From CATOSK01 sp963665735 (GTDB lineage Bacteria > Chloroflexota > Dehalococcoidia > Lucifugimonadales > UBA3495): a DNA stretch of 64,000 nucleotides. Below, one piece after another: positions 50,817 through 62,458 of the stretch. The notes below the pieces were generated by a model that was given only the letters and a program-made list of their open reading frames with translations, made no database searches and was not told the DNA's origin. The position numbers and the translations under genes are program-made. The DNA lies in the NCBI GenBank assembly GCA_963665735.1, contig OY762444.1:310001-374000 (forward strand), written 5' to 3'. Numbering within the stretch: the first letter of the stretch is position 1; each line of letters starts with the position of its first letter.

Positions 50817-51944
50817 CTAGACGTTGACCGTGCGGGCTACTTTTTCGGCGGCCCGGTCGAGGAACCACTGGTCCATCTGCATGACGCCGCCGGAACCGCC
50901 CCGCCGGGTCATAATGATTTCGGACATGACGCTGACGGCGATTTCTTCCGGGGTCAGGGCGCCGATGTCCAGCCCGATGGGGGAGCGCACTTCCTTCAAC
51001 CGTTCCAGAGTAATCCCCTGCTGGAGCAGGCGTTGGTAAATCATCAGCGTCTTGCGGCGGCTGCCCATCAAGCCGATGTAACGGGCGCGGGTCTTGAGGG
51101 CCGACTCCAGGGCCATGTCGTCGTAGCGGTGGCCGCGGGTGGCAACCACCACGAAGGTGTTGACGTTCAGGGAAAGGTGGTCGGACCAGCTTTCGTAGTC
51201 GGTGACCAGGGTTTCATCGGCGTAAGGAAACCGCTCCGGGTTGGCAAACTCGGGCCGGTCGTCCACCACCACCACCCGGTAGCCCAGGGTTTGGGCCAAG
51301 TCGGCGGTGGCTTTGCCGACGTGACCGCCGCCAACCTGCACCAGGGTCGGCGGGGTGGTGAATCCTTCAACGAAAACCTCTACCCCCTCGTCGGTGGTGA
51401 AACTTTCGATGGCGCCAACGTCGGCGACTTTCCGGCAAACGTCGGCGGCCCGTTGGTCTAACTCCGGGCTGCCCAGCGTACCGGAAATGGCGCCGTCCAT
51501 CCGCAGCAGCAGCTTGGCCCCCAAGCCGGGCTGGCCGGCGGCGACGTTGACGACGGTAGCCAGGGCCAGGGGTTCGCCGCCGTCGTAGGCATCCAGCAGT
51601 TGATGGCCCAACTCGGTGAAATCGTCGGGTTCCCAGAAGGGTTCCAGGAAGAAATACATGGTGCCGCCGCAGACCAGGCCGTCGCGGGCGGCGATGTCTT
51701 CGTTCAGGTAGTAGTTCTTGAATTCGGGGCCGCCGTGGTTGCGCATGATTTCCTTGGCGGCAAACCAGATGTCGCCTTCGACGCAGCCGCCGCCCAGGGT
51801 GCCGACGCCGCTGCCATCTTCCCGAACCAGTAGCATCGCGCCGGATTTCTGCGGGGTGGAGCCTTTGGTGCGGACAACCGTAGCCAACACGCAGGGTTGG
51901 CCCTGTTCCAGAAGGTTGACTGCCTCTTGTATGACTTCTTTCAT
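50817..51944 (-). CDS. XdhC family protein (molybdoenzyme accessory factor)
   Basis: A 375-residue XdhC/CoxI-type maturation factor that delivers sulfurated molybdenum cofactor to hydroxylases. The N-terminal XdhC-CoxI domain has ATVVRTKGSTPQKSGAML and TLGGGCVEG. The C-terminal Rossmann domain begins VQVGGGHVGKATADLA and ends LMGSRRK...ICSPIG-like 'VRSPIGLDIGALTPEEIAVSV'. ATG follows AAGGA. Operon with the mocA-like gene; the client enzyme is not in the window. Confidence 0.92.
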   Translation of the reverse strand: MKEVIQEAVNLLEQGQPCVLATVVRTKGSTPQKSGAMLLVREDGSGVGTLGGGCVEGDIWFAAKEIMRNHGGPEFKNYYLNEDIAARDGLVCGGTMYFFLEPFWEPDDFTELGHQLLDAYDGGEPLALATVVNVAAGQPGLGAKLLLRMDGAISGTLGSPELDQRAADVCRKVADVGAIESFTTDEGVEVFVEGFTTPPTLVQVGGGHVGKATADLAQTLGYRVVVVDDRPEFANPERFPYADETLVTDYESWSDHLSLNVNTFVVVATRGHRYDDMALESALKTRARYIGLMGSRRKTLMIYQRLLQQGITLERLKEVRSPIGLDIGALTPEEIAVSVMSEIIMTRRGGSGGVMQMDQWFLDRAAEKVARTVNV

Positions 51945-52122
51945 TCCTTACAGCCTCGCCAAGTCGGAGGTAGGGGAATAACCGGGCCGGATAAGGGAAT
52001 GGCCGACCGGGGTGACAACATTATACCCGATAGACGGTTCCCCGTCGCAACAGGGTAAGTCCAACACCGAAAAACCTCCATAGGTATGGCCGCTGCAACT
52101 GTTAAGTCAAGCGTGAATCGGC

Positions 52123-52128
52123 TATAAT
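52123..52128 (+). promoter_or_regulatory. -10 element abutting the C26 amidotransferase gene
   Basis: A perfect TATAAT lies 10 bp before the ATG at 52139. Transcription would start only a few bases before the start codon, so the mRNA would be leaderless or nearly so. An upstream in-frame ATG at 52127 overlaps the -10 box and is not used for that reason. The -35 region (TGTTAA) is weak. Confidence 0.5.
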
Positions 52129-52138
52129 GCAGGCACGA

Positions 52139-52834
52139 ATGACGGTTATTGCGATTACCTCGGAGGACTTGGACAACGCGCGGCTTTACGCCCAGGTGAT
52201 GCAGGACTTGGGGGCGGTGGTGAGGGTGATTACGCCGACGGCGGAGGGGTCTGCCGGGGAGTTGATGCGGGGCGTGGGCGGATTGCTGCTGTCGGGCGGC
52301 CCCGACATTGACCCGGCCATCTATGGCGCAACGCCCGATCCCGACGCCCGCCTGGAAATCTGCCGCCCCCTGGACGACCTGGAGTTGAAACTGCTGGAAT
52401 TCGCCCTGGCCGCCGATATGCCGGTGCTGGCTATCTGCCGGGGGATGCAGTTGTTGAACGTCGCCTTCGGGGGTCAACTAGCCCAGGACTTGCCGGGACA
52501 CCGGGGAGACGGCGAGGAAGACGCCATACGGCACCCCATCTACCTTGCGCCGGGGGCCAAGGCGGCGGCGATTATCGGCTCCGCCGGGTTTTTCCGGGTC
52601 AACAGCATCCACCACCAGGGGTTGAAAGAGGCCCAGCGCGCCCCGTCCCTGATGAGCACCGCCTACGCCGTGGACGACGGCCTGATTGAAGGGTTGGAAA
52701 GCCCCGGCCACAGTTGGGTTATCGGGCTGCAATGCCACCCGGAAAGGCAGAAGGAAGTCCCCAGAAGTTTCGCCAACCTGTTCGCCGCCTTCCTGGAACG
52801 GGCGGAAACGCATTTGGAAAAAGCGATTGACTAG
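52139..52834 (+). CDS. Class I glutamine amidotransferase-like hydrolase (peptidase C26, PuuD-like)
   Basis: 231 residues from the ATG at 52139. The C26 family fold is clear: GLLLSGGPDIDPAIYG, the nucleophile Cys in LAICRGMQLLNVAFGG and the catalytic His in LQCHPERQ. PuuD-type members hydrolyse gamma-glutamyl-GABA; other members act on other gamma-glutamyl compounds, so the substrate is open. It lies 45 bp before gyrA on the same strand and the two may share transcription. Confidence 0.87.
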   Translation: MTVIAITSEDLDNARLYAQVMQDLGAVVRVITPTAEGSAGELMRGVGGLLLSGGPDIDPAIYGATPDPDARLEICRPLDDLELKLLEFALAADMPVLAICRGMQLLNVAFGGQLAQDLPGHRGDGEEDAIRHPIYLAPGAKAAAIIGSAGFFRVNSIHHQGLKEAQRAPSLMSTAYAVDDGLIEGLESPGHSWVIGLQCHPERQKEVPRSFANLFAAFLERAETHLEKAID

Positions 52835-52879
52835 TCTCATCAACCGGGAGGCCGTCACAACCCCAAGGAGTATCAACAC

Positions 52880-55465
<2,586 letters not shown>

Positions 55466-55561
55466 CGGCGGGGCTGCCGCGTTTCGTGGTCATTGGGCCG
55501 TGGAGTCGGCGCAGTCGCATTGGGGTTCTTCCGTCGGATAAACACCAATCAACCGGGCGTG

Positions 55562-55723
55562 GTAGGGGCAGGTTTCAAACCTGCCCCTGCTATCTTGGCA
55601 TTGGAAAGCGTCAAGCAAACATAGGACGCTTTTGGGAAACGGCGCCAGTGGAAAAGGAAATGCAATTGCCTTGACAGCCGCAGGACGATTGCAAAGTAGG
55701 GGCGCACGGCCGTGCGCCCCTAC
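55562..55723. repeat. Two palindromic repeats downstream of gyrA
   Basis: GTAGGGGCAGGTTT/CAAACCTGCCCCTGC at 55562-55590 and the perfect 28-bp GTAGGGGCGCACGG/CCGTGCGCCCCTAC at 55696-55723. The gap 55466-55931 has no gene; the rest holds the promoters of the next gene. A GGCAGGACGATTGCA motif here recurs near 30685. Confidence 0.88.
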
Positions 55724-55818
55724 CCGGTAACGGCATAGACGGTCAGCTTTGGCCCTGGGAAACATGGGGCGGCCTTTGCGGGTCGTGGGGTATCCCGACC
55801 TTGCAATCGCCCTGGTGT

Positions 55819-55863
55819 CGGCAGTGTAAAATCTTGTAGGGCAATTGAACGGCAGTGTATAAT
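55819..55863 (+). promoter_or_regulatory. Tandem -10-like elements before the hydrolase gene
   Basis: The block CGGCAGTGTAWAAT occurs twice, 31 bp apart: TAAAAT at 55827-55832 and TATAAT at 55858-55863. The second has TTGTAG (55834-55839) at an 18-bp spacing, so it is the better promoter. Confidence 0.45.
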
Positions 55864-55931
55864 TTTAGTCAAATCGGCTACGAAATCCGTCTGGGAAATA
55901 TACCTTTTGCGGTGCGGGCGGGAGTTGCACA

Positions 55932-56621
55932 GTGAAGCTGGTGTTCATCCACGGGGCCGGAAGTTCCAGTCTGTCTTTCTACTACCAACTGCGTCATTTT
56001 CGTAATTCCAAGGCTCTTGACCTGCCCGGACACCCCGCCGGCCGCCCCTGCGCCAGCATTGACGGCTACCTGGAATGGGCCAGGGGTTTCATCGCCGCCC
56101 GCCGTTACAAGAACGTGGTCTTGTGCGGACATTCTATGGGCGGGGCCATCGCCATGCGCTACGCCCTGCAGTACCCGGAGGAATTGAAGGGCCTTATCCT
56201 GGTTGGAACCGGCGCCCGGCTGCGGGTGCATCCCGCCTACCTGGAACAGTGCCGGGAGTCGGCCGCGGACAGCCCGGCATGGCTGCAACGGCAGCAGTCC
56301 TGCTTCAAGGGTGTCGCCCCGGACATCCAGCAGGTGTTAATGATGCGGGCGCAGGAAATCGGCCCGACGGTGGAGTTGAACGACCTGCTGTGCTGCGACT
56401 GCTTCGACGTGATGGAAGACGTGGGGAACATCAAGCTGCCCACGGAGATAATTTGCGGCGGGGACGACGGCATGACGCCGGTGAAGTACGCCGACTATCT
56501 GGCCGACAAGATAGAAGGTTCGCACCGGGAAATAATTCCCGGGGCCGAACACTTTGTCCAGTTGCAGAAGTACCAGCAGGTCAACGCGGCGATTGAGGGG
56601 TTTCTGGGACGGTTGCGGTAG
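55932..56621 (+). CDS. Alpha/beta hydrolase
   Basis: 229 residues from a GTG at 55932 with GGAG eight bases upstream. Short alpha/beta hydrolase: oxyanion-hole FIHGAGSSS at the start, nucleophile elbow CGHSMGGAIA (Ser about 69), acid in GGDDGMTP and His in GAEHFVQLQ. The cap region is small and has several Cys residues (CCDCFD). The substrate is unknown; it resembles small esterases and menaquinone MenH-like enzymes. Confidence 0.87.
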   Translation: MKLVFIHGAGSSSLSFYYQLRHFRNSKALDLPGHPAGRPCASIDGYLEWARGFIAARRYKNVVLCGHSMGGAIAMRYALQYPEELKGLILVGTGARLRVHPAYLEQCRESAADSPAWLQRQQSCFKGVAPDIQQVLMMRAQEIGPTVELNDLLCCDCFDVMEDVGNIKLPTEIICGGDDGMTPVKYADYLADKIEGSHREIIPGAEHFVQLQKYQQVNAAIEGFLGRLR

Positions 56622-56633
56622 CCGAGCCGGGGG

Positions 56634-57149
56634 TTACTCGCTGGCCGGGTGATACCACCGGCTTTCGTAGAACATCAGGGGAGAGCCGGGGGGTTCCTCC
56701 TGCATTTCCTTGACTTCCCCGAAGTAAACCGTGTGGTCGCCGTAAACGTGGGCGCCAACCACCTGGCAGCCGAAAAAGACCATTGAATCGTTCAGCGCCG
56801 GGATGCCGTCTTCGGTGATGGTGTATTCGTAATCCACCGCGCCGGTGCGGTCTTCGGGACGCTTGGCGAAGTAGGCCCCCAGGTCTTCCTGCTCTTCCCG
56901 GAGGATGTTGACGCCAAAGCCGCCCCGGGACTGGACATAGCCGTGGGTGTGGGTGCCGTGGGCCACGCAGACCAGCACCGTGGGCGGGTCAAGGCACACC
57001 GAGGTAAAAGAGTTGGCGGTCATGGAGTGGGGGTTGCCTTCGTCGTCCAAGCTGGTAACGACGGTTACCCCGGTGGCGAATCGGGACATTGCTTTTCGGA
57101 AGTCGTTTCTGTCAACCAAGGTTCTACCTTCCCGGCCAGTTTGCGGCAA
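56634..57149 (-). CDS. Flavin reductase family protein
   Basis: 171 residues with the flavin-reductase-like FMN-binding split barrel: FRKAMSRFATGVTVVTS, HSMTANSFTSVCLDPPTVLVC and FGVNILREEQ. Such proteins supply reduced flavin to two-component monooxygenases. A later TTG (about residue 11) is an alternative start. It converges with the hydrolase gene, the two stops being 12 bp apart. Confidence 0.88.
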   Translation of the reverse strand: MPQTGREGRTLVDRNDFRKAMSRFATGVTVVTSLDDEGNPHSMTANSFTSVCLDPPTVLVCVAHGTHTHGYVQSRGGFGVNILREEQEDLGAYFAKRPEDRTGAVDYEYTITEDGIPALNDSMVFFGCQVVGAHVYGDHTVYFGEVKEMQEEPPGSPLMFYESRWYHPASE

Positions 57150-57232
57150 TTATACCCATTAGGGCCGTTTACGGCTACCGCACTTGGCGGGGGCGTCGGT
57201 CTTTCGATTTTCGTCCATTGCCCTTTCATGTC

Positions 57233-57372
57233 ATTCTGAGCAAAGCGAAGAATCCAAAATCCTTCCCTTAGTCGACGTCGCCTTACCCGGAGGATTTTAG
57301 ACCCTTCACTTCGTTCAGGGTGACATGATGAAGTTCAGGGTTACGTGCCGAAGTCATAAGGAGATTGCCCCA
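57233..57372 (+). repeat. CATTCTGAGCAAAGCGAAGA element and partial copy of the 41.4-kb MITE
   Basis: At 57233-57256 is a 'GAATCC'-type element seen also near 29475. From about 57290 to 57372 the sequence matches the interior and right end of the candidate MITE at 41387-41578 (CCCTTCACTTCGTTCAGGGT, TGACATGATGAAGTTCAGGG, GGAGATTGC). The gap 57150-57384 has no gene. Confidence 0.65.
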
Positions 57373-57384
57373 GGTGGGCCGGCC

Positions 57385-58362
57385 TTACTCCGCAGGGAAG
57401 GGCTGGAACGACTCGGCCAACCCCGCCGGGCCGTTGGCGCGGTAGGAATCGGGGTCGAGTTTGGCGACTACGCCGGGGGGAATCAACCCGGTGAACCTTT
57501 CGGGGTGGGTCAGTTGCGCCAGAATTTCCAGCCCTTGAATCAACCGGGGGCCGGGCCGGCTGAAAAATACATGGTCTATCAGGTAAACCTGGCCGGCCCG
57601 CACCGCCGGAATTTCGTCCCAACCGTCCTGTTGGCCTAACCAGGACACTTCGCGCAGGTGCCGGTCAATGCCGGAGGAGCATAGGTCAACGAACAGTATT
57701 TCAGGGGCGCAGTCCAGCAGTTCCCGCCATTCCGGGCGCGACGCCGGACAGCCGGGTTGGTAGATTTCCATGCGTCCGCCGGCCATTTGCAGCAGTTCCG
57801 GTATCCAGTGGCCGCCGATTACCAACGGGTTGATTCCTTCCAGAGAGTAAACCCGGGGCCGGCGTTCCACCGATTTCAGCTTGGCAGTCACGGCGTCCAC
57901 CTGGCCCTGCAATTTCGCCACCAACCGTTGCGCCGCGTCGTCCGCCCCGCAAGCCCGGCCTACGTCCAGGATGCTTTGCAGGACTTCGGCCACGGTGCGG
58001 GGATTCAACACCAGCACTTCGGGTTGGAGCCGGGCGGCAGTCACGGCCCGGTTGACGGTGGGGGCGTCAACTTCGCAGAAATAACAAAGGTCTTGGGTCA
58101 AAACCACGTCGGGGGACTGCGCCGCCAGCCATTCCTGGTCCAGGTCGTAGGGGCTTTCGCCGGCGGAAAGGATGCGGCGCATTTCCAGCTCCACCTCTTC
58201 GCTGGACATGATGGAAACGTCAATCCGGCTGCGGCAGACCACCGGCTTGGCGCTGACTTCCGGCGGGTAGTCGCAAAGGTCGGTGACGCCCATGACTTGC
58301 TCTCCCAATCCCAGGGCGAACAGTATTTCGGTGCCGCTGGGCAGCAGCGAGCAAATCTTCAT
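57385..58362 (-). CDS. Cobalamin-binding (BtuF-like) periplasmic-fold protein without signal peptide
   Basis: About 325 residues from the ATG at 58362, with GAGG six bases upstream. Helical-backbone metal-receptor fold: ICSLLPSGTEILFALGLGEQVMGV at the start, DYPPEV, the SPDVVLTQ block, PEVLVLNPRTV and a C-terminal AVRAGQVYLIDH. This is the BtuF/FecB class that binds cobalamin or siderophores. No signal peptide or lipobox is seen, and no BtuCD genes are nearby, so it may be a cytoplasmic corrinoid-binding protein. The corrin operon on the same strand upstream makes cobalamin a reasonable ligand. Confidence 0.82.
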   Translation of the reverse strand: MKICSLLPSGTEILFALGLGEQVMGVTDLCDYPPEVSAKPVVCRSRIDVSIMSSEEVELEMRRILSAGESPYDLDQEWLAAQSPDVVLTQDLCYFCEVDAPTVNRAVTAARLQPEVLVLNPRTVAEVLQSILDVGRACGADDAAQRLVAKLQGQVDAVTAKLKSVERRPRVYSLEGINPLVIGGHWIPELLQMAGGRMEIYQPGCPASRPEWRELLDCAPEILFVDLCSSGIDRHLREVSWLGQQDGWDEIPAVRAGQVYLIDHVFFSRPGPRLIQGLEILAQLTHPERFTGLIPPGVVAKLDPDSYRANGPAGLAESFQPFPAE

Positions 58363-58428
58363 CTTCACCCTCTTTGGAACAGTCCCTGGCAGTCTATTGC
58401 CGTGACATTGACGACCAATCCAATAAAC

Positions 58429-58526
58429 CCGTCATACCGGCGCAGGCCGGTATCCAGGAATCCTTGCCGTTACGGACGCTGTTCCTTTCCGGGACTTTCT
58501 GGATTCCGGCTTTCGCCGGAATGACG
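58429..58526 (+). repeat. Composite family A element
   Basis: Left arm CGTCATACCGGCGCAGG, centre TTGCCGTTACGGACGCTGTT, right arm GGCTTTCGCCGGAATGACG. It lies between the BtuF-like and HpcH genes. Confidence 0.85.
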
Positions 58527-58565
58527 ATGGGGCGGGAATGGCGACAAATGAATTGACTGCGGCCT

Positions 58566-59312
58566 CTAACCTATCCGTCCCAGGAAATCGACGCCGGCCC
58601 GCGCTACCCAACCGTTCCAGGAAGTCATCAGGAACTTGACCCCTTTTTCGGCGTAGGCGGCCACGTTGTCGTCGCTGACCAGCGTTCCCGCCGTCCGGCC
58701 CGAGGAAACAATCTGGTCAATGGCCCGGTCTATGGCGGCCTGTACCTCCGGGTGTCCCGGATTGCCGATGTGTCCCATCGTTTGCGACAAGTCGGAAGGG
58801 GCAACGAAAAATACGTCTATGTAATCCACCCGGAGGATTTCCTCCAGGTTTTGCAGGGCCTCGACTTCCTCCAGCAGCACCACCACCAGCGTCTGGTCGT
58901 TGGCCCGGTGGAAGTAGTCGGGAACGCCGAAGGACTGCCGCCCGCCGAACATCCCCCGGTATCCCAGGGGCGCGAACTTGGCCGACATCATGGCCCGTTC
59001 CGCGTCGGCCCGGCTGTTGACGTGGGGGACGACGATTCCCATTGAACCCCGGTCCAGGGTGCGGGTTATCAGGCCGGCGTCGTTGGAATTGACGCGGGTG
59101 ACGGAGGCCATGCCCCACAGGTCGCAGGCGCGGGTCATGTCGCTAATCTGCTCCCAACTGACCGGCCCGTGTTCGCACTCAATCCAAGCGGCGTCGAACC
59201 CCACCGGGCCGAGGAAGTCAATGATTTCGCTGCTCATCAGCCCGGAAATTACGGAGACGGTTTCGCCCCGCTGCAACTTTTCCTTGGCCGGGTTTTTCCT
59301 GATTTCGGACAT
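58566..59312 (-). CDS. HpcH/HpaI family aldolase
   Basis: 248 residues from the ATG at 59312, which has GGAGG nine bases upstream; a TTG 15 bases earlier overlaps that SD. Class II pyruvate aldolase barrel: AAWIECEHGPVSWEQI, GIVVPHVNSRADAE, the GYRGMFGGRQSFG Arg motif and FFVAPSDLSQTMG. Members cleave 4-hydroxy-2-oxo acids to pyruvate and an aldehyde. The substrate is unknown. It is monocistronic. Confidence 0.88.
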   Translation of the reverse strand: MSEIRKNPAKEKLQRGETVSVISGLMSSEIIDFLGPVGFDAAWIECEHGPVSWEQISDMTRACDLWGMASVTRVNSNDAGLITRTLDRGSMGIVVPHVNSRADAERAMMSAKFAPLGYRGMFGGRQSFGVPDYFHRANDQTLVVVLLEEVEALQNLEEILRVDYIDVFFVAPSDLSQTMGHIGNPGHPEVQAAIDRAIDQIVSSGRTAGTLVSDDNVAAYAEKGVKFLMTSWNGWVARAGVDFLGRIG

Positions 59313-59405
59313 TGACTTTTCCTCCAATGTTGTTCGTTGCCGTCGGGTTGGGGTTTGACCGCCGGGCAGTCTGTCACTGTCACATTGATGCCCAACCCAG
59401 CGAAC

Positions 59406-59520
59406 CCGTCATACCGGCGTAGGCCGGTATCCAGGATTCTTTGCCTTAGAGTACGGTTCCTTTACGTGGCATTTCTGGATTACGTGGCATTTCTGGATTC
59501 CGGCTTTCGCTGGTATGACG
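59406..59520 (+). repeat. Composite family A element with an 18-bp tandem duplication
   Basis: Like the other composite elements, but TACGTGGCATTTCTGGAT is present twice in tandem (59463-59480 and 59481-59498, give or take one base), making it about 115 bp. It lies between cobJ and the HpcH gene. Confidence 0.8.
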
Positions 59521-59548
59521 TTCTTTTACCGGAAAAACGATATATCTT

Positions 59549-60313
59549 TTACCCCGCCCCGGACTTGGTTTCGTATCCCCGGGGCGTGACCATGTGGCCC
59601 TGGTGGACGCGGGTGGTGGTGTTGCCGATAACCACGGTGGTGAACATATCCACCTGGGCGGACAAGTTCTCCAGTTGCTCCAGGTCCGTTAGCATTACCC
59701 GCTGGCCGGGCCGGTAGGCGTCCTTGACCAACCCTACCGGGGTTGACGGGTTGCGATGTTCCAGCAGTATGCGGCGGGCTTCCGGCAACTGCCAGTCGCG
59801 GCGCATACTGCGGGGATTGTAAAGGACAACTACGAAGTCTCCCGCTGCCGCCGCTTCCAGCCGCCGGCGAATGGCCTCCCAAGGGGTCAACAGGTTGCTC
59901 AGGCTGATGGCGCAAAAGTCCTGCATCAACGGGGAGCCGAGCAGCGCTGCCGCCGACTGCAACGCCGATATGCCTGGCACGACTTCCAAGGGCGGCTGCT
60001 CGCCGTTCCAATCGCGGTCAGTCAAGACTTGGTAAACCGGGCCGGCCATGCCGTAGATTCCGGCGTCCCCGGAGGAAATCACGGCTACCGTCCGCCCCTG
60101 CTCGGCCAGTTCCACGGCGCGGGCGGCCCGCTCCAACTCCTGCCCCAGTTCCATTGAGACGACTTCCTTGCCGGCGGTCACGGCGGCAATCTGCCCCACG
60201 TAACCGCGGTAGCCAACCACCACGTCGGAACTTTGCAGGGCGGCCAAAGCGCCGGGAGTCTGCAATTGGGCGTCTCCCGGGCCCAAGCCCACCAGGAACA
60301 ATTTACCCGTCAC
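59549..60313 (-). CDS. cobJ: Precorrin-3B C17-methyltransferase
   Basis: A 254-residue tetrapyrrole methylase (CobJ/CbiH) that methylates C17 with ring contraction. SAM-binding LFLVGLGPGD is at the start. The loop ISSGDAGIYGMAGPVYQ, VVPGISALQSAAALLG and the CobJ-specific SLSNLLTPWEAIRRRL are clear. Last gene visible of the corrin operon, 69 bp after cbiG. Confidence 0.94.
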   Translation of the reverse strand: MTGKLFLVGLGPGDAQLQTPGALAALQSSDVVVGYRGYVGQIAAVTAGKEVVSMELGQELERAARAVELAEQGRTVAVISSGDAGIYGMAGPVYQVLTDRDWNGEQPPLEVVPGISALQSAAALLGSPLMQDFCAISLSNLLTPWEAIRRRLEAAAAGDFVVVLYNPRSMRRDWQLPEARRILLEHRNPSTPVGLVKDAYRPGQRVMLTDLEQLENLSAQVDMFTTVVIGNTTTRVHQGHMVTPRGYETKSGAG

Positions 60314-60382
60314 GATTTTTCACTGCCTGTTAACTTCAAGGTTTCAGGATAACATCGGGAAAATGCAGCGGATAGCCAAACC

Positions 60383-61567
60383 CTACTCGGCGAATACTTT
60401 GCGGGCCACGGCGACGGTGGCCCGGTCTGATTTGCGCTTGGGAACCAGCAACGCATCATTGCCGGAGGACAGCAGGGCCGCCGGTTCGGAAACGCCCCAG
60501 ACGCCGATGAGGGAACGCGCTCTGGGCGACGGGGTCGGTCTCAACGCAGTTGGGTGGGCCAAAACGCCTACCGCCGCCGGTTCCAGGGGAGAGGGCGGAA
60601 ACAGGGCGTTTAGTTCGTCTCCGCCGTAGCAGACCATCGGCGCATCATACTTTTCCGCCAGCGCGATGATTCCGGCCTCATCCCTTTTCAGGTCGGCTGT
60701 GGCGATGCAGGCGACGCTGTCCAGGGACAGGTTATGTTCGGCAAAAGTCTCCCGCAGCAGGGCGTCCAGTTCGTCTAAGGGTACACCGCGGCGGCAACCC
60801 ATGCCCACTACCAGGCTGCGGGGCCGGTACAAGACCAACGGTTGACCCGCAGCGACTTGGGACAGAGGCGCGCCTCCCGCCAAGCGGGGTTGGGCTTCGT
60901 CGGTGATGACCAGCCGGGCGGCGCATGGGGCCTGGGCCAATTCGTCCAGCGTGTCGAAAACCCGGAGGTTGGCGGGCAACGGCTGGTACGGTGGCAGCCA
61001 CCCCGTTTCCCCGGTAGCCTGGTAGATGCCCACCGGGTCGCCGTTGACCACGGCGGCGCTGGCCCGGGTGACGGACAGCGACGACTCCTCAATCTTCCAA
61101 CCGTATTCCCGGCCAAGCAAGTCAACCGGCAGCGCGCCGGTGACTTGCGATGCCGAGGTAACCACCGGAGTCGCGCCCAAGGCGTTGGCGACTTCCAGAG
61201 CCAGACGGTCGGCGCCGCCCACGTGACCGGAAACCAGGCTGACCGCGAACTGGCCGGCCTCGTCCACGCAGACCACCGCGGGGTCTTCTTTCTTGCCCCG
61301 CAGGTGGGGGGCAATCAGCCGCACCACTGCCCCAACGGGCAGGAAAAAGACCAACTCCCGATAGCCGGCCCACAGTTCGGGAATCAGGGGGCGCAAGGGT
61401 AGGTTGAACAACTCCGCTGCATCGTCGGGAACGGCAAACCGGCGGTCAAGATAGAGTCGGTAAGTTCCGGGCAAGGCCGCAGCCAAGCGGCGGGCCAAGG
61501 ACGCCCCACCCCGGGACAGGGCGACAACCGCCGTCCCTTCGCCTTCGGTCAACCCGGACAGGGCCAC
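60383..61567 (-). CDS. cbiG: Cobalt-precorrin-5A hydrolase CbiG
   Basis: A 394-residue CbiG that opens the lactone of cobalt-precorrin-5A and releases acetaldehyde. The N-terminal domain has FFLPVGAVVRLIAPHLRGK, DPAVVCVDEAGQFAVSLVSGHVGGAD; the C-terminal domain has VVGMGCRRGVPLDELDALL. CbiG is the mark of the anaerobic (early cobalt insertion) route. 12 bp after cobM. Confidence 0.93.
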   Translation of the reverse strand: MALSGLTEGEGTAVVALSRGGASLARRLAAALPGTYRLYLDRRFAVPDDAAELFNLPLRPLIPELWAGYRELVFFLPVGAVVRLIAPHLRGKKEDPAVVCVDEAGQFAVSLVSGHVGGADRLALEVANALGATPVVTSASQVTGALPVDLLGREYGWKIEESSLSVTRASAAVVNGDPVGIYQATGETGWLPPYQPLPANLRVFDTLDELAQAPCAARLVITDEAQPRLAGGAPLSQVAAGQPLVLYRPRSLVVGMGCRRGVPLDELDALLRETFAEHNLSLDSVACIATADLKRDEAGIIALAEKYDAPMVCYGGDELNALFPPSPLEPAAVGVLAHPTALRPTPSPRARSLIGVWGVSEPAALLSSGNDALLVPKRKSDRATVAVARKVFAE

Positions 61568-61579
61568 GCCGTGCCTCGG

Positions 61580-62452
61580 CTAGTCCTCGGCGGATTCGCC
61601 GGACAGGGCGGGAGCGGGGGTTGAGTCCGTTTTGCCCTTCCGGGGGCGGCGGCTGGCTTTGCGGAAAAGGTGGGTGTAGGTGTCGGAATACAGATGGGAC
61701 GTGGCCGCGCCGGTGGCATCCACGTAGTCCGGCGAGCGCAAGTCCGGGTTGACCGCCTCTCCCACCATCACCAGGGCTTGACGGTTGATTTTGGCCTCCC
61801 TGACCTGGGCGGCGATGGTGGTCAAGGTGCCGCGGATAACCAACTGGTCGGGCCAGCCCACCCGGTACACCACCGCCACCGGCGTTTCCTTGGTGTACCC
61901 GGCGGCCCGCAAATCGCGGACAACCTTGGTCATACGGGTAATGCTGAGGAATATGACCAACGAGCAGCCGTGGGCGGCCAAGTCTTTCAACTGTTCCCCG
62001 GAGGGCATGGACACCCGGCCCTCGGCGCGGGTCATAATGATGGACTGGGAGACTTCGGGGACGGTCAATTCGGTCTTGAGCAGGGCGGCGGCGGCAAAGG
62101 CGGAACTTACGCCGGGGATGATTTCGTAGTCCACCCCTTCCTTTTCCAACAGCCGCATCTGTTCGAGGATGGCCCCGTAAATGGCCGGGTCGCCGCTCTG
62201 AACGCGGGCGACGGTCTTGCCTTCGCCCACCGCCGTCAACATTATGTTCATAATTTCGGGCAGAGCCATCGTCCTGCTGCCGTGGACTTCGGCCCCTTCC
62301 CTGGCGAAATCGGCGATTTCCGGGGGAACCAGGGAGTCGGCGTAAACAACAACGTCGGCCTCCTCGATGATTCGCTTGGCTTTCAGGGTCAGCAGTTCCG
62401 GGTCACCGGGGCCGCCGCCGACGAAATAGACCTTGCCTTTACCGTTCTGCAT
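61580..62452 (-). CDS. cobM: Precorrin-4 C11-methyltransferase
   Basis: A 290-residue methylase (CobM/CbiF). VYFVGGGPGDPELLTLKAKR binds SAM; VQSGDPAIYGAILEQM and 'GVSSAFAAAALLKTELTVPE' are CobM-specific. The C-terminus has a basic, low-complexity extension of about 30 residues (KASRRPRKGK...) beyond the usual end. 6 bp after cobI. Confidence 0.94.
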   Translation of the reverse strand: MQNGKGKVYFVGGGPGDPELLTLKAKRIIEEADVVVYADSLVPPEIADFAREGAEVHGSRTMALPEIMNIMLTAVGEGKTVARVQSGDPAIYGAILEQMRLLEKEGVDYEIIPGVSSAFAAAALLKTELTVPEVSQSIIMTRAEGRVSMPSGEQLKDLAAHGCSLVIFLSITRMTKVVRDLRAAGYTKETPVAVVYRVGWPDQLVIRGTLTTIAAQVREAKINRQALVMVGEAVNPDLRSPDYVDATGAATSHLYSDTYTHLFRKASRRPRKGKTDSTPAPALSGESAED

Positions 62453-62458
62453 AGCGCG

